The notes: generated by a model not told the origin, from the sequence alone. 64,000 nucleotides of DNA from Clostridium sp. DSM 17811 (GCF_018861905.1 NZ_JAHLDU010000007.1:62001-126000); one strand, 5' to 3'. Positions 26,041 through 35,435 are shown, counted from the first letter of the stretch. Numbers and translations: made by a program.

Positions 26041-26130
26041 CATTTACCCCAGGGGTACATCCATTCACCCCAGGGGTAACAGTTATATCCAATTAAAGAT
26101 TATTATAGTATAATTAGTATGAAATGTACA
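26041..26130 (-). promoter_or_regulatory. Promoter/operator repeat copy B with two palindromes
   Basis: Bases 26059-26130 match copy A at 67 of 72 positions. Palindrome cores ACCCCAGGGGT occur at 26046-26056 and 26067-26077, with centres 21 bp apart (two helical turns). Substitutions relative to copy A keep the dyad symmetric, evidence that it is a bound or paired element. Confidence 0.7.
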
Positions 26131-26163
26131 TTATATCTGAAGTATTAATTACAAATGCAACTG

Positions 26164-26181
26164 TTACTTGTAGCCAAGTAA
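26164..26181. promoter_or_regulatory. Inverted repeat upstream of the response-regulator gene
   Basis: TTACTTG-TAGC-CAAGTAA, a perfect 7-bp dyad about 50 bases before the ATG and without a T tract, so more likely an operator than a terminator. Confidence 0.35.
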
Positions 26182-26229
26182 GAACTGCAGCAGTCATGAT
26201 ATTTTGTAAAACCACTTAGGGAGGATATT

Positions 26230-26904
26230 ATGTATAAAATATTAGTAATTGAAGATGAAGAGAAAATTAGGGATATAATAAAAAAATCCCTTGGCAAGTG
26301 GGGGTTTGAGGCTTATGCAGTTGATAACTTCAATAATGTATTTGAAGAATTCACTAGGATAAATCCGGGACTTGTTCTTATGGATGTAAATCTGCCTGCT
26401 TTTGATGGCTTTTATTGGTGTAATAAGATTAGAAGCATTTCTAAGGTGCCAGTCATATTTTTATCTTCTAGAAGTACAAATATGGATGTTATTATGGCCG
26501 TGAATATGGGCGCGGATGATTACATTACAAAACCTTTTTCAATGGATATACTTATGGCAAAAATAAATGCAATTTTACGTAGAACCTATTCTTATGGAGA
26601 TACAAGTATGGATACCATTGATTATAAAGGAGTTGTGTTATCACTAAGAGATAACATGTTATATTTCAATGAAAAATCAATTGAACTAACTAAAAATGAA
26701 TTTAAAATACTATACATATTAATGAAAAAACATGAAAACATAGTAAGCAGAGAGGCTATAATGCAAGAGCTTTGGCAGGATGAAAACTTCATCGATGACA
26801 ATACACTAACAGTTAATATAAATAGACTCCGAAAAAAGCTAAAGGAAATTGGGCTTATAGATTTTATTAAGACTATTATAAATCAAGGATATGTTGTTAA
26901 ATGA
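26230..26904 (+). CDS. OmpR-family response regulator (BceR-like)
   Basis: A 224-residue regulator: receiver domain with acidic pocket Glu8-Asp9, phospho-acceptor Asp52 (LVLMDVNLP), switch Ser near 82 and Lys in DDYITKPF, then a winged-helix DNA-binding domain (about 125-224, ELTKNEFKILYILMKKHENIVSRE). The stop overlaps the kinase start (ATGA). The order RR-HK-ATPase-permease is that of BceRS-BceAB modules that sense and export peptide antibiotics. Confidence 0.9.
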   Translation: MYKILVIEDEEKIRDIIKKSLGKWGFEAYAVDNFNNVFEEFTRINPGLVLMDVNLPAFDGFYWCNKIRSISKVPVIFLSSRSTNMDVIMAVNMGADDYITKPFSMDILMAKINAILRRTYSYGDTSMDTIDYKGVVLSLRDNMLYFNEKSIELTKNEFKILYILMKKHENIVSREAIMQELWQDENFIDDNTLTVNINRLRKKLKEIGLIDFIKTIINQGYVVK

Positions 26905-27920
26905 AGTTTACTAAATATTTAAAGGAAAACCTTAGGCTCTTAGTATTTTATTTTATTCTCATGGGCTTTATTTTATTAACTATATGTTTTGACAGACAAA
27001 ACCGAGTACTTACTTCTAATGTTCTTTATATTATATTCGTTTCTTTTTTTATGTTAATAATTTATATAAGTATAGATTATTATGTACAATTTCAAAATAT
27101 TAAAAAGCTTTTATTCGTAAAAGATTCAGAGGATAAAACTCCTATTTTACCTAGCCCGATGGATTATAGAGATGAAATATATGCTCAGATAATTCAGATG
27201 ATTTATGAAGATTTCATGAGAATGGCAAGGGTCACGGAAACAGATTTCAAAGAAAATGCAGAGTTTATGACTGCTTGGGTTCATGAAATTAAAACGCCAA
27301 TTACCACCTCAAAGTTACTACTTGAGAGTGAGGAGAAAGGCTGTGAATCATTAAAGGAAGAAATTGAAAAGATTGATGATTATGTTGAAAAGGTGCTTTG
27401 TTATTCTAGAAGTAATAGTTTTTCTGAGGATTATATTCTTTCAGAAGTAAGTATCAACAAATTAATTAAAGAAAGCATTAAAAAACATTCAATTATATTT
27501 ATAAAAAAACACATTAAATTAATAAATAAAGTCCCTGAAACACTTATTATAGATACTGACAAAAAGTGGTTGCTTTTCATAATTGATCAGCTCCTATCAA
27601 ACTCATTAAAATATACCAGTAATGGTGGAAGTATAATATTTAAACATATTGAAGCCGAAAAAGAAGCTTTATTAATAGTAGAAGATACTGGAATAGGCAT
27701 TAAAAGAGAAGATATAAATAGATTGTTTAAAAAGTCCTTTACAGGTTTTAATGGAAGAAACGAAAACTTGAAAGCTAGTGGAATGGGTTTGTACCTTTCA
27801 CAAAAGATTGCTAAAAAACTTGGTCATTATATTAGTCTAGAATCAGAATATGGTAAAGGAACCAAAGTAATTATTCATTTTTTGAAATGGGATAATTATT
27901 ATGATGTTACAAAAATGTAA
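26901..27920 (+). CDS. Intramembrane-sensing histidine kinase (BceS-like)
   Basis: A 339-residue kinase with two closely spaced TMs (about 11-29 and 38-57), almost no extracellular loop and no HAMP, the hallmark of BceS kinases that read the state of their transporter. The phospho-acceptor His128 is in TAWVHEIKTPIT. The ATPase domain has DQLLSNSLKYT (N box), DTGIGIKREDINRLF and SGMGLYLSQKIA. It is coupled to the response regulator and followed by the BceAB-type transporter genes after a hairpin. Confidence 0.9.
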   Translation: MKFTKYLKENLRLLVFYFILMGFILLTICFDRQNRVLTSNVLYIIFVSFFMLIIYISIDYYVQFQNIKKLLFVKDSEDKTPILPSPMDYRDEIYAQIIQMIYEDFMRMARVTETDFKENAEFMTAWVHEIKTPITTSKLLLESEEKGCESLKEEIEKIDDYVEKVLCYSRSNSFSEDYILSEVSINKLIKESIKKHSIIFIKKHIKLINKVPETLIIDTDKKWLLFIIDQLLSNSLKYTSNGGSIIFKHIEAEKEALLIVEDTGIGIKREDINRLFKKSFTGFNGRNENLKASGMGLYLSQKIAKKLGHYISLESEYGKGTKVIIHFLKWDNYYDVTKM

Positions 27921-27929
27921 GTTGAAAGA

Positions 27930-27972
27930 GCAAAATGTAAGCCGAAGCAATGGCGGTATATTTTGCTTTTTT
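27930..27972 (+). terminator. Terminator/attenuator between kinase and ATPase genes
   Basis: Stem GCAAAATGTAAGCC with GGCGGTATATTTTGC (one bulge) followed by six T. The left arm carries one of two AAAATGTAAG direct repeats (27912-27921 and 27932-27941, exactly 20 bp apart), so the site may combine termination with regulator binding for the transporter genes. Confidence 0.65.
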
Positions 27973-28028
27973 GTATACTAAGAGTGTAAAACATATTCAA
28001 AATAATTAATGTTACGGGGGTCTTTATA

Positions 28029-28802
28029 ATGACAGAAGTATTAAAAATAGAAAATTTAAGAAAAGTTTATGGATCAAAATTTGGAGGTGTAAAATATACA
28101 GCACTTGATAATATAAATTTGAAAGTAGAAAATGGTGAATTTGTAGCAATAATGGGACCATCTGGTTCAGGAAAAACAACTTTTTTAAATGTAATATCAA
28201 CTATTGATAAACCAACTTCAGGAAGTGTTTTAATAAGTGGTGATGACATAACCAAGCTAAAGGAGCCAAATTTGTCTAAGTTTAGAAGGGAAAAACTAGG
28301 GTTTATTTTCCAAGACTTTAATTTACTTGATACTATGACGCTAAAGGAAAATATTGTGCTTCCCTTGGCTTTATCGAAAACTCCTTATAAGACTATAAAG
28401 GCAAAGCTACAAGAAATAAGTATTAAGCTTGGCATTAATGATATATTAAACAAATATCCTTATGAGGTATCAGGCGGACAAAAGCAAAGAGCAGCTGCTG
28501 CAAGGGCAATGATTACGCAGCCTTCTATGGTACTTGCTGATGAACCTACAGGTGCTTTAGATTCCAAAGCTTCCAAAGAATTACTAGGCTGCCTCGAAAA
28601 TTTAAATGATAAAAATAAAGCTACAATTATTATGGTTACTCATGATGCCTTTGCAGCATCTTATTGCACGCGAATTATATTTATTAAAGATGGTAAACTA
28701 TTTAATGAAATTTATAAAGGTGACAAATCAAGAAAGGATTTTTATCAAAATGTATTAAAGATTCTTTCAGTCATAGGAGGTGGTGCAGATGACCTTAATT
28801 AG
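28029..28802 (+). CDS. BceA-like ABC transporter ATP-binding protein
   Basis: A 257-residue ATPase: Walker A GPSGSGKTT (about 43-51), Q-loop FQDFNLLDTMTLKENIVLPLAL typical of BceA/VraD, signature VSGGQKQRAAAARAM, Walker B MVLADEPTGALD and switch MVTHDAFAASYC. SD GGGGGT precedes the ATG. It overlaps the permease gene by 14 bases. With the upstream two-component pair it makes a complete Bce-type resistance module. Confidence 0.93.
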   Translation: MTEVLKIENLRKVYGSKFGGVKYTALDNINLKVENGEFVAIMGPSGSGKTTFLNVISTIDKPTSGSVLISGDDITKLKEPNLSKFRREKLGFIFQDFNLLDTMTLKENIVLPLALSKTPYKTIKAKLQEISIKLGINDILNKYPYEVSGGQKQRAAAARAMITQPSMVLADEPTGALDSKASKELLGCLENLNDKNKATIIMVTHDAFAASYCTRIIFIKDGKLFNEIYKGDKSRKDFYQNVLKILSVIGGGADDLN

Positions 28803-30690
28803 TATGGCTGTAAACAATATAAAGAAAAACTTTAAAAATTATTGGGCATTTTTTATAAGTTCCACCTTTAGTGTTTTTGCATTATATCTATTTATGTCTA
28901 TTATAAATAATAAAGATGTAAAACTCCAACTAGGTGATATGAAAAGCCTTATGGTTTTATTTATCATAGCTGCATATATGATTGCAGCTTTTTCAGCGTT
29001 TTTTATATGGTATTCTAATTCTTTCATTATAAAGTCAAGAAAAAAAGAGTTCGCAACTTATATGTTACTAGGCATGTCTAAAAAACAGACTGTAATACTA
29101 AACTTTATAGAAAATCTTATAACTATAGCTTTTGCCTTTTGCTCTGGAATTGCTTTAGGATTGATTTTTAATAAATTTTTTATAATGCTATTATATGTAA
29201 TGATAAGAGCTACAGGTGATGTGACTTTTCAGATTAGTTTAGAAGCTTTAAAATTTTGCTCTATATTATTTGGAGCTATGTTTATAATAATTACTATTCA
29301 CAGTTCTATTCTTATATACAGGGATAACCTTATAGATCTTTTCAATTCATCCCAAAAAGCTGAGAAAGGATTAAAAGTATCTTTTTTAACTTTTATAATA
29401 GGCATCATTTCTATGGTTTCCTTGGGTTATGGATATTATATGGCTATTAGAAAGCTCTCTATTAATATTCTTATAGCCCCTATAGTAGTATTGTTAGTTG
29501 TTATAGGTACTATATTATTTTTTACAAGCTTTATTTCTTTAATTATTTATATTAATAAAAAGAATGAGAAAGGTCTCTTTAAAGGAACAAAACTCATATA
29601 TATTTCACAGCTTTATTATAGATATAAAGGTAATGTAGGTACACTAAGTGTGATAGCAGTTACAACTACGATAGCTCTTTGTGCCATGATTTTCTGTTTT
29701 GGACTTTTTAATAAAGTAGAAGTGAACTCAAGAAACATGAGACCATTTTCTGTAGAATATACAAATGGTAATAATACAGATACGATTTTTAACGATACTA
29801 TTAAAGAGCATAAAGAGATTTCGATTGTGTATAAGGATACTATGGAGTTTCTTCGCGTAAAAGCTAAAAATCCCTTGTCTGGTACTAATGATACATTTTT
29901 AGTTCTTAATGAAAGTAAATTTAATGAAGTTAATAGTCATGAAAAATCAGATGTAAAAGTAAATTTAAAAAACGATACAGATTGCTATTTTTTTCAAATA
30001 GCCGCATTTACTCCTGATAAAAGCGTGATTGGTAAAGATGTTAAATTAAAGAGCACAAATAAAGACTATAATCTAAAAATAGCAGGTACTGGTATGAAAT
30101 ACTTTATGGCACTTGATGACTCCAAACCAACGCTCATTGTAAGGGATGGTGTTTATTCTCAGATTAAGGGTACAATTTCTAAAGATAATGGCTATAAAGT
30201 AACGGGATATATTCTTAATAATGATTTCATTTCACAAAATTTTATAAAGGATTTAAAAAGTGAAATACCACCAGAAAATAAGCTTTTAACATTTTATGAT
30301 CATTTTACGGATGGTCTAAAATTAACAGGGATGATGAGCTTCATTGGATTATTCATTGGAGTACTATTTATTACAGCTACAGGAAGCATTATATATTTTA
30401 AAATGTCTATGGAAGCTTCTGAGGATAGAAATAAATTCATAATTCTTAGAAAAATAGGGGTTAGCACACCTGAAATAACAAAGGCTGTTTCAAAGGAACT
30501 TATGATTTTATTTGGAGCACCATTGGTTGTGGCATCTATAAATACTTTTGTTGCTTCAATTCCACTTGGCAAAATGATGGGATTTGATATTACTAAAGAA
30601 CTTATTATTATGATTTTGGTTTATGCTCTGCTTTATAGTATATATTATTTAATAACATTAAAATCCTATATTAAAACTGTAAGCAGCTAG
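28789..30690 (+). CDS. BceB-like FtsX-family permease
   Basis: A 633-residue permease; the ATG at 28789 is chosen with GGAGGTGG upstream rather than the in-frame GTG at 28780. It shows the BceB layout: TM1 (about 15-35), TMs 2-4 with KKEFATYMLLGMSKKQTVIL coupling motif, TMs 5-6, an extracellular domain of about 200 residues (about 310-500) that binds the peptide antibiotic in BceB, then four C-terminal TMs starting FTDGLKLTGMMSFIGLFIG. This should form the flux-sensing complex with the BceS-like kinase. Confidence 0.9.
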   Translation: MTLISMAVNNIKKNFKNYWAFFISSTFSVFALYLFMSIINNKDVKLQLGDMKSLMVLFIIAAYMIAAFSAFFIWYSNSFIIKSRKKEFATYMLLGMSKKQTVILNFIENLITIAFAFCSGIALGLIFNKFFIMLLYVMIRATGDVTFQISLEALKFCSILFGAMFIIITIHSSILIYRDNLIDLFNSSQKAEKGLKVSFLTFIIGIISMVSLGYGYYMAIRKLSINILIAPIVVLLVVIGTILFFTSFISLIIYINKKNEKGLFKGTKLIYISQLYYRYKGNVGTLSVIAVTTTIALCAMIFCFGLFNKVEVNSRNMRPFSVEYTNGNNTDTIFNDTIKEHKEISIVYKDTMEFLRVKAKNPLSGTNDTFLVLNESKFNEVNSHEKSDVKVNLKNDTDCYFFQIAAFTPDKSVIGKDVKLKSTNKDYNLKIAGTGMKYFMALDDSKPTLIVRDGVYSQIKGTISKDNGYKVTGYILNNDFISQNFIKDLKSEIPPENKLLTFYDHFTDGLKLTGMMSFIGLFIGVLFITATGSIIYFKMSMEASEDRNKFIILRKIGVSTPEITKAVSKELMILFGAPLVVASINTFVASIPLGKMMGFDITKELIIMILVYALLYSIYYLITLKSYIKTVSS

Positions 30691-30790
30691 AAGGTAACTT
30701 AAATTTTAATATTAGGAATCAAAGTTGGAAATGCACTGAATAATTTAATGTTATAATATTGTTTAACGAGACCTACAAAATGCAAAATTA

Positions 30791-30836
30791 AAAAGCATAT
30801 ATCATTCCTAATGGTGGAGTGATATATGCTTTTTTA
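30791..30836 (+). terminator. Terminator after the Bce module
   Basis: Stem AAAAGCATATATCA / TGATATATGCTTTT followed by T. The rest of the 306-base gap is AT-rich, with a TATAAT near 30905 that may be the -10 of the next gene. Confidence 0.75.
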
Positions 30837-30996
30837 ATTTTAGGAGAAGGAACTATATTAAATTGCATTAAAAAGTAAAAATCAATAAAATAGAATTTCA
30901 GTGTATAATAAGACTATAATTGCAGGATTACAAATATTAAAAACATAGATTAACCTTGTTGTTAAAGAGTGAAGTGAAAAGGAGAAAAATTAAGGA

Positions 30997-31980
30997 ATGA
31001 TGAAAAACTTTCAAATCAAAACTGTACAATCAAAAACATTTAAGATAGCATTATCCGCCACTATAGCAATTACTATATCAAATTATATAGGATTAGAATT
31101 TGGAGTAACTTCAGGTATAATTGCGATTTTAAGCATTCAAGATACCAAGAAAGAGGCACTATTAGTTGCAGGTAAGAGAATAATATCATCCACTGCGGCT
31201 ATACTTCTATCTTTTACGTTATATACATTATTTGGAAATAATCCTATGATATTTGGACTGTTTTTACTTATATTTATACCATTAACCAATATTTCAAAAA
31301 CCACCGAGGGGATGGTTATTGGTGCAGTATTATCAACACATCTTTTAATAAGTACAAATATTAATATTTTGTGGATTATAAATGAAGCAAAGTTAACTAT
31401 AATAGGCATTGGTGTTGCAATGATATTTAATCTATATACTGCTTCTTTAGAGGAAGAGTTTGAAAAAAACAAGGCGAAGATAGAAGAACAATATAGATTA
31501 ATTTTATCAGATATGGCTACCAGCTTAGTAACTCAAGCAGTGCCAATTTATGAGCAAAATGTACTTTTGACAGTTGAAAAACTAATTGTGAACACTAAAT
31601 TAATGGCACAAAGAATAAATAATAATAATTTGTTTAAAAGCAAAGATTATTATGGAAGTTATATAGACATGAGAATGCTACAACTAGATGCTATAAAAAG
31701 AATGAAAAGGCATTTTTCTAGGGTTTATATGACCTATGAACAAACTACAATATTGGCAGAGTTCACAAATGATGTTGCAGTAAATATTCATGAAGATAAT
31801 GATTGTATTGAACTTATTAATAAGCTAGAACTACTTAGAAAAAATTATGGGGACATGGAACTACCAAAGGACAGAAATGAATTCGAAACTAGAGCATTAT
31901 TATTTCAATTTTTAAATGATTTAGGGGATTTTCTAATTATTAAGAAAGAATTTAAAGAGCTTTTTAGAAATATATATTGA
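30997..31980 (+). CDS. Aromatic acid exporter (ArAE/FUSC-like) family membrane protein
   Basis: A 327-residue protein with about six TMs in the first 150 residues (FKIALSATIAITISNYIGLEFGVTSGIIAILSIQDT is the family's conserved opening, followed by KKEALLVAGKRIISSTAAI) and a helical cytoplasmic C-terminal domain from about 155. This is the clostridial/bacillar aromatic acid exporter family (ArAE_1 with ArAE_1_C). The predicted role is efflux of an aromatic or amphipathic acid. It appears monocistronic, with a GGAG upstream. Confidence 0.82.
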   Translation: MMKNFQIKTVQSKTFKIALSATIAITISNYIGLEFGVTSGIIAILSIQDTKKEALLVAGKRIISSTAAILLSFTLYTLFGNNPMIFGLFLLIFIPLTNISKTTEGMVIGAVLSTHLLISTNINILWIINEAKLTIIGIGVAMIFNLYTASLEEEFEKNKAKIEEQYRLILSDMATSLVTQAVPIYEQNVLLTVEKLIVNTKLMAQRINNNNLFKSKDYYGSYIDMRMLQLDAIKRMKRHFSRVYMTYEQTTILAEFTNDVAVNIHEDNDCIELINKLELLRKNYGDMELPKDRNEFETRALLFQFLNDLGDFLIIKKEFKELFRNIY

Positions 31981-32193
31981 GATATAGATGTAAAAATAGA
32001 TTGAATAACGCATATAAATACAAGGTAGAAGAATTTAATATATGAATAAATAATATTAAAAGAGGAAAATATAGCGTTTTGTGGAATATAAATGGTATGC
32101 TATAAATTATTATTAGTAAGTAGGACTACCAGATTAAACAATGTGTAGTTAAGTTGAAAAACAGTATTTTAATCTTACAGTGGAGGGATAAAT

Positions 32194-32841
32194 ATGAATA
32201 AATCAAATATTATAATAACAATCGATCGTCAGAGTGGAAGCGGTGGAAAAGAAATAGGTGAAAGACTAAGTGAAAAGTTGAAATTTTCATATTATGATGA
32301 TGAGATAGTAAGAGAAGCAGCAAAGGACTTGAAGACTTCTGTTGAAGAGATGGAATCATATGATGAGAAGCAAGATGGTATATGGAAAAATATATTGTCA
32401 TATTCTGAACATGGTAACCTTTCATCTTTTTCAAATGTAGAAATAATTACGGATGATAAAGCACATAAAGCAGAGTCAAATGTTATTATAAAGGTTGCTA
32501 ATGAAAAGTCAGCAGTAATAATAGGAAGAGCAGCATCTTATATTCTTCGCAACCATCCTAGACATGTAAGCATTTTTTTACATGCTGACGTGGATTATCG
32601 TAAGAAACGTACTCGGGAATCGTATAATATATCAGGTGATGAAGCACTACACTTAAACGAAAAAATTGATAAGCAAAGATTAAAATATTACAAGGTATTT
32701 ACAGAAACAGATATGTACAATGCATGCATATATGACTTGTCAATAAATACAAGCGAATTGGGACTTGAAAAAAGTGAAACCTTAATAATGGAGTATATTA
32801 AAGAAAGGTTTGGAGATGAATTGTTAAAAGCCATAATGTAG
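32194..32841 (+). CDS. Cytidylate kinase-like protein
   Basis: A 215-residue P-loop kinase. ITIDRQSGSGGKEIGERLSEKL is the cytidylate-kinase-like family nucleotide loop (the family replaces the usual GxxxxGK with a SGSGGK form), YDDEIVREAA and VIIGRAASYILRNHPRHVSIFLHA fit the NMP-binding core, and YRKKRTRESYNISGDEAL the lid. It is not the housekeeping Cmk next to rpsA/ispH. Proteins of this family are often annotated cytidylate kinase 2; the real substrate is untested. SD GGAGGG. Confidence 0.82.
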   Translation: MNKSNIIITIDRQSGSGGKEIGERLSEKLKFSYYDDEIVREAAKDLKTSVEEMESYDEKQDGIWKNILSYSEHGNLSSFSNVEIITDDKAHKAESNVIIKVANEKSAVIIGRAASYILRNHPRHVSIFLHADVDYRKKRTRESYNISGDEALHLNEKIDKQRLKYYKVFTETDMYNACIYDLSINTSELGLEKSETLIMEYIKERFGDELLKAIM

Positions 32842-32893
32842 TTAAAAAAGAAGGCTATTTTAACAATCTGTTCCGTTTAAGCTTTAAAACACG

Positions 32894-32958
32894 CAAAAAC
32901 TTCTAGTTATTACTACGATCTTAGAGGTCGTAATAGAAATTGGAAGTTTTTGTTTTTT
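32894..32958 (+). terminator. Large terminator hairpin
   Basis: CAAAAACTTC and GAAGTTTTTG close a longer imperfect stem (inner TACTACGA/GTCGTAaTA), then six T. The rest of the 377-base gap up to 33218 holds the promoter and palindromes listed separately. Confidence 0.7.
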
Positions 32959-33079
32959 GTTTCATTACAGGCAAAATAGTGAACTGGAATGTTGATATAC
33001 AAAGAGTTTTAGCAATTGTAATGTAGTAGATGGAATGTATAATTGTGACAAAAATGATAGCTTTAATCAAAAGTAAACA

Positions 33080-33109
33080 TTTACAAAATGGGCGAATAGT
33101 ATGTATAAT
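33080..33109 (+). promoter_or_regulatory. Promoter of the rhamnogalacturonan esterase-lyase genes
   Basis: TTTACA and TATAAT with an 18-bp spacer; predicted start site near 33116. Confidence 0.6.
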
Positions 33110-33133
33110 TCAGATAGGATACGAAAAGACAAA

Positions 33134-33157
33134 TTGTATACAACACTTACGTAAGTG
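33134..33157. promoter_or_regulatory. Two abutting palindromes, candidate operators
   Basis: TTGTATACAA (33134-33143, the core seen in GntR-type operators) is directly followed by CACTTACGTAAGTG (33144-33157, a 14-bp perfect palindrome of LacI-operator style). They lie about 18-41 bases after the predicted transcription start, a position fit for repression. Confidence 0.5.
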
Positions 33158-33218
33158 ATTTCATATAATATCAAAGATCTATTTATTATCAAAATCTTAA
33201 TAAAGGGATGTGAAGAAA

Positions 33219-35417
33219 ATGATTCAATTAAGAGGTAGATCTACAAAATTATTTTCAATGATTCTTATTGTAATGTTTATTGCAGCAAGTTTATTTGTTA
33301 GTCCTCAGAAAGTATATGCCTCAAGCAATATTGCTATGGGTAAAACATCGACATCTGATAGTGAACTTTTAGGGCACGATGCATCAAATGGTAATGATGG
33401 TAAGCAATCAACGTATTGGAGTGCTGCGGATACAAGTGACAACCATTACTGGACGGTGGATTTGGGAGGCCTTTATGAGCTTAAAGAAACTGAAGTAAAG
33501 TGGCAAAAAAATACTGTTTACAAGTATAGAGTGGAAACGTCTACAGATAATTTGCATTGGACTTTAAGGATAGATAAAAGCAATAATACCAGTACTATCC
33601 AAAAACAAAAGGACATTTTTAATGGCCTTGCAAGGTATGTGAAAATTATTATTTTAGATGTTCCATCTAATGATTATGCAAGCATTTGTGATTTTAAAGT
33701 ATCGGGAAGTGCATTCAAAAATAATTCACCCACTATGGTTTATATTGCTGGGGATTCAACTGCGCAAACTTATGGTGCAAGCTTTACTCCACAAACAGGA
33801 TGGGGGCAATGTATTGAAAAATATTTTAGTAGAGATGTGATGTTTGATAACAGAGCTATAGGTGGAAGAAGCTCAAAATCATTCATTGTTGAGGGCAGGC
33901 TGGATGATATTTTAAACGTAATTAGGCCAAAAGATTACCTATTTATCCAATTTGGTCATAATGATGCGTCGTATATTCCCGCTCGTCATACAGACCCATA
34001 TACTAATTATAAGGATTACCTTAAACAATATATTACGAAATCCCGTGATATAGGAGCGATTCCTATATTGATTACGCCTGTAGCAAGGCTTAATTACAAA
34101 AATGGAGTATTTTTAAATGATTTTCCGGATTATGTGATTGCAATGAAGCAGGTAGCAATTGAAACAAACACACCAATAATTGATATGATGAACACTTGCA
34201 TCGATTATTATACCTCCGTTGGATATGAGACTGTATTTCCTAATTATTTAGTATCATCCAATGGAACAGATTATACTCATTTTACACAAGCCGGAGCAAA
34301 TATGATTGCCAATATGACGGCGCAAAAAATCAAAGCGCTTAATATACCTATTTCAAAATATGTTATGAATTCAAATGAAAAACAAATAAATTATAAGTTT
34401 GATTTTGGAGGCGTGGCAGAGCCAGGTTATACAAATGTTAGTGCATCACTAGAATACAATCCATCTGTGGGTTATGGTTTTAATACTCCGGTAAACATGA
34501 AAAATGTTACAGCAGCTGGTAGCGGGGCAGGAAGTGATGCAGTTCAGTTCCTAACTTTTGGCACAAAAAGTTCAAATACATTTAATGTAGATCTACCAAA
34601 TGGACTTTATGAGGTTGCGGTGACGTTAGGGGATACCTCAAGAACAAGTGTAGCAGCAGAGGGCGTTTATCAAGTAATGAATATGACCGGTAACGGTGCT
34701 ACTGATAAATTTAAGATTCCTATTACAGATGGACAGTTAAATATACTTGTGACGGAAGGTAAGGAAGGCAAAGCATTTACGTTAAGTGCACTTGAAATTA
34801 CAAAGATATCAGATAAGGCCGAAACAGATAAGACTATATACATTAGTGGAGATTCTACCGTATGTAACTATTATCCAATTGATACTAGTTTGCAGTGTGG
34901 TTGGGGGCAGATGTTGCCACAATTCCTAAGTAATAAGGAATATCAAATTAGAGATATGGCTACAGGTGGACAGTTTGCAAGAGGATTTCGTGATGATGGA
35001 CAATTTGAATCTATAATGAAATATATTAAAAAAGGAGATTGCTTTATATTAGAATTTGGTATTAATGACTCAAAATATGAGACAGAAGCGGAATTTAAAG
35101 AAATTATGCGTGATATGATTAAGCAGGTGAAAAGTAAAGGTGCAAAGGTAGTGCTCGTAACTTCACAAGGAAAAGCAACTGATTTTGATTTAAATAATGT
35201 ACACTCTGCTGTAGACAAATGGTATAGACATTCAACAGTCGCTTTGGCTGATGAGGAAAAAGTTCCATTAATAGATCTTAATGTTTTAAGCTCGAAATAT
35301 TATACATCAATAGGTCAAGAAGCCACAGCTAAGCTTTTTATGAGTGATAGTTTACATCCTAATCGCGCAGGAGCTATAAAACTTGCTAGTATTGTGGCAT
35401 CGGAGCTTAAAAAATAA
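33219..35417 (+). CDS. Secreted rhamnogalacturonan acetylesterase with two SGNH domains and a discoidin-like domain
   Basis: A 732-residue exported protein (signal peptide to Ala34); ATG at 33219 fits AAAGGGA better than the GTG at 33210. Residues 35-170 are an F5/8 type C (CBM32-like) module. Residues 174-380 are a CE12-type SGNH esterase: Gly178-Asp179-Ser180, GHND at 246-249, and Asp351-x2-His354. Residues 390-530 form a beta-rich module (KFDFGG...GNGATDKFKIP) like that often attached to RG acetylesterases. Residues 540-732 are a second SGNH domain: Asp545-Ser546, FGIND at 613-617, and Asp710-x2-His713. Both triads look complete. By family it removes acetyl groups from RG-I before lyase attack. 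It is 18 bases ahead of the PL11 lyase gene. Confidence 0.9.
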   Translation: MIQLRGRSTKLFSMILIVMFIAASLFVSPQKVYASSNIAMGKTSTSDSELLGHDASNGNDGKQSTYWSAADTSDNHYWTVDLGGLYELKETEVKWQKNTVYKYRVETSTDNLHWTLRIDKSNNTSTIQKQKDIFNGLARYVKIIILDVPSNDYASICDFKVSGSAFKNNSPTMVYIAGDSTAQTYGASFTPQTGWGQCIEKYFSRDVMFDNRAIGGRSSKSFIVEGRLDDILNVIRPKDYLFIQFGHNDASYIPARHTDPYTNYKDYLKQYITKSRDIGAIPILITPVARLNYKNGVFLNDFPDYVIAMKQVAIETNTPIIDMMNTCIDYYTSVGYETVFPNYLVSSNGTDYTHFTQAGANMIANMTAQKIKALNIPISKYVMNSNEKQINYKFDFGGVAEPGYTNVSASLEYNPSVGYGFNTPVNMKNVTAAGSGAGSDAVQFLTFGTKSSNTFNVDLPNGLYEVAVTLGDTSRTSVAAEGVYQVMNMTGNGATDKFKIPITDGQLNILVTEGKEGKAFTLSALEITKISDKAETDKTIYISGDSTVCNYYPIDTSLQCGWGQMLPQFLSNKEYQIRDMATGGQFARGFRDDGQFESIMKYIKKGDCFILEFGINDSKYETEAEFKEIMRDMIKQVKSKGAKVVLVTSQGKATDFDLNNVHSAVDKWYRHSTVALADEEKVPLIDLNVLSSKYYTSIGQEATAKLFMSDSLHPNRAGAIKLASIVASELKK

Positions 35418-35435
35418 AACACCAGGGGGCACTAA

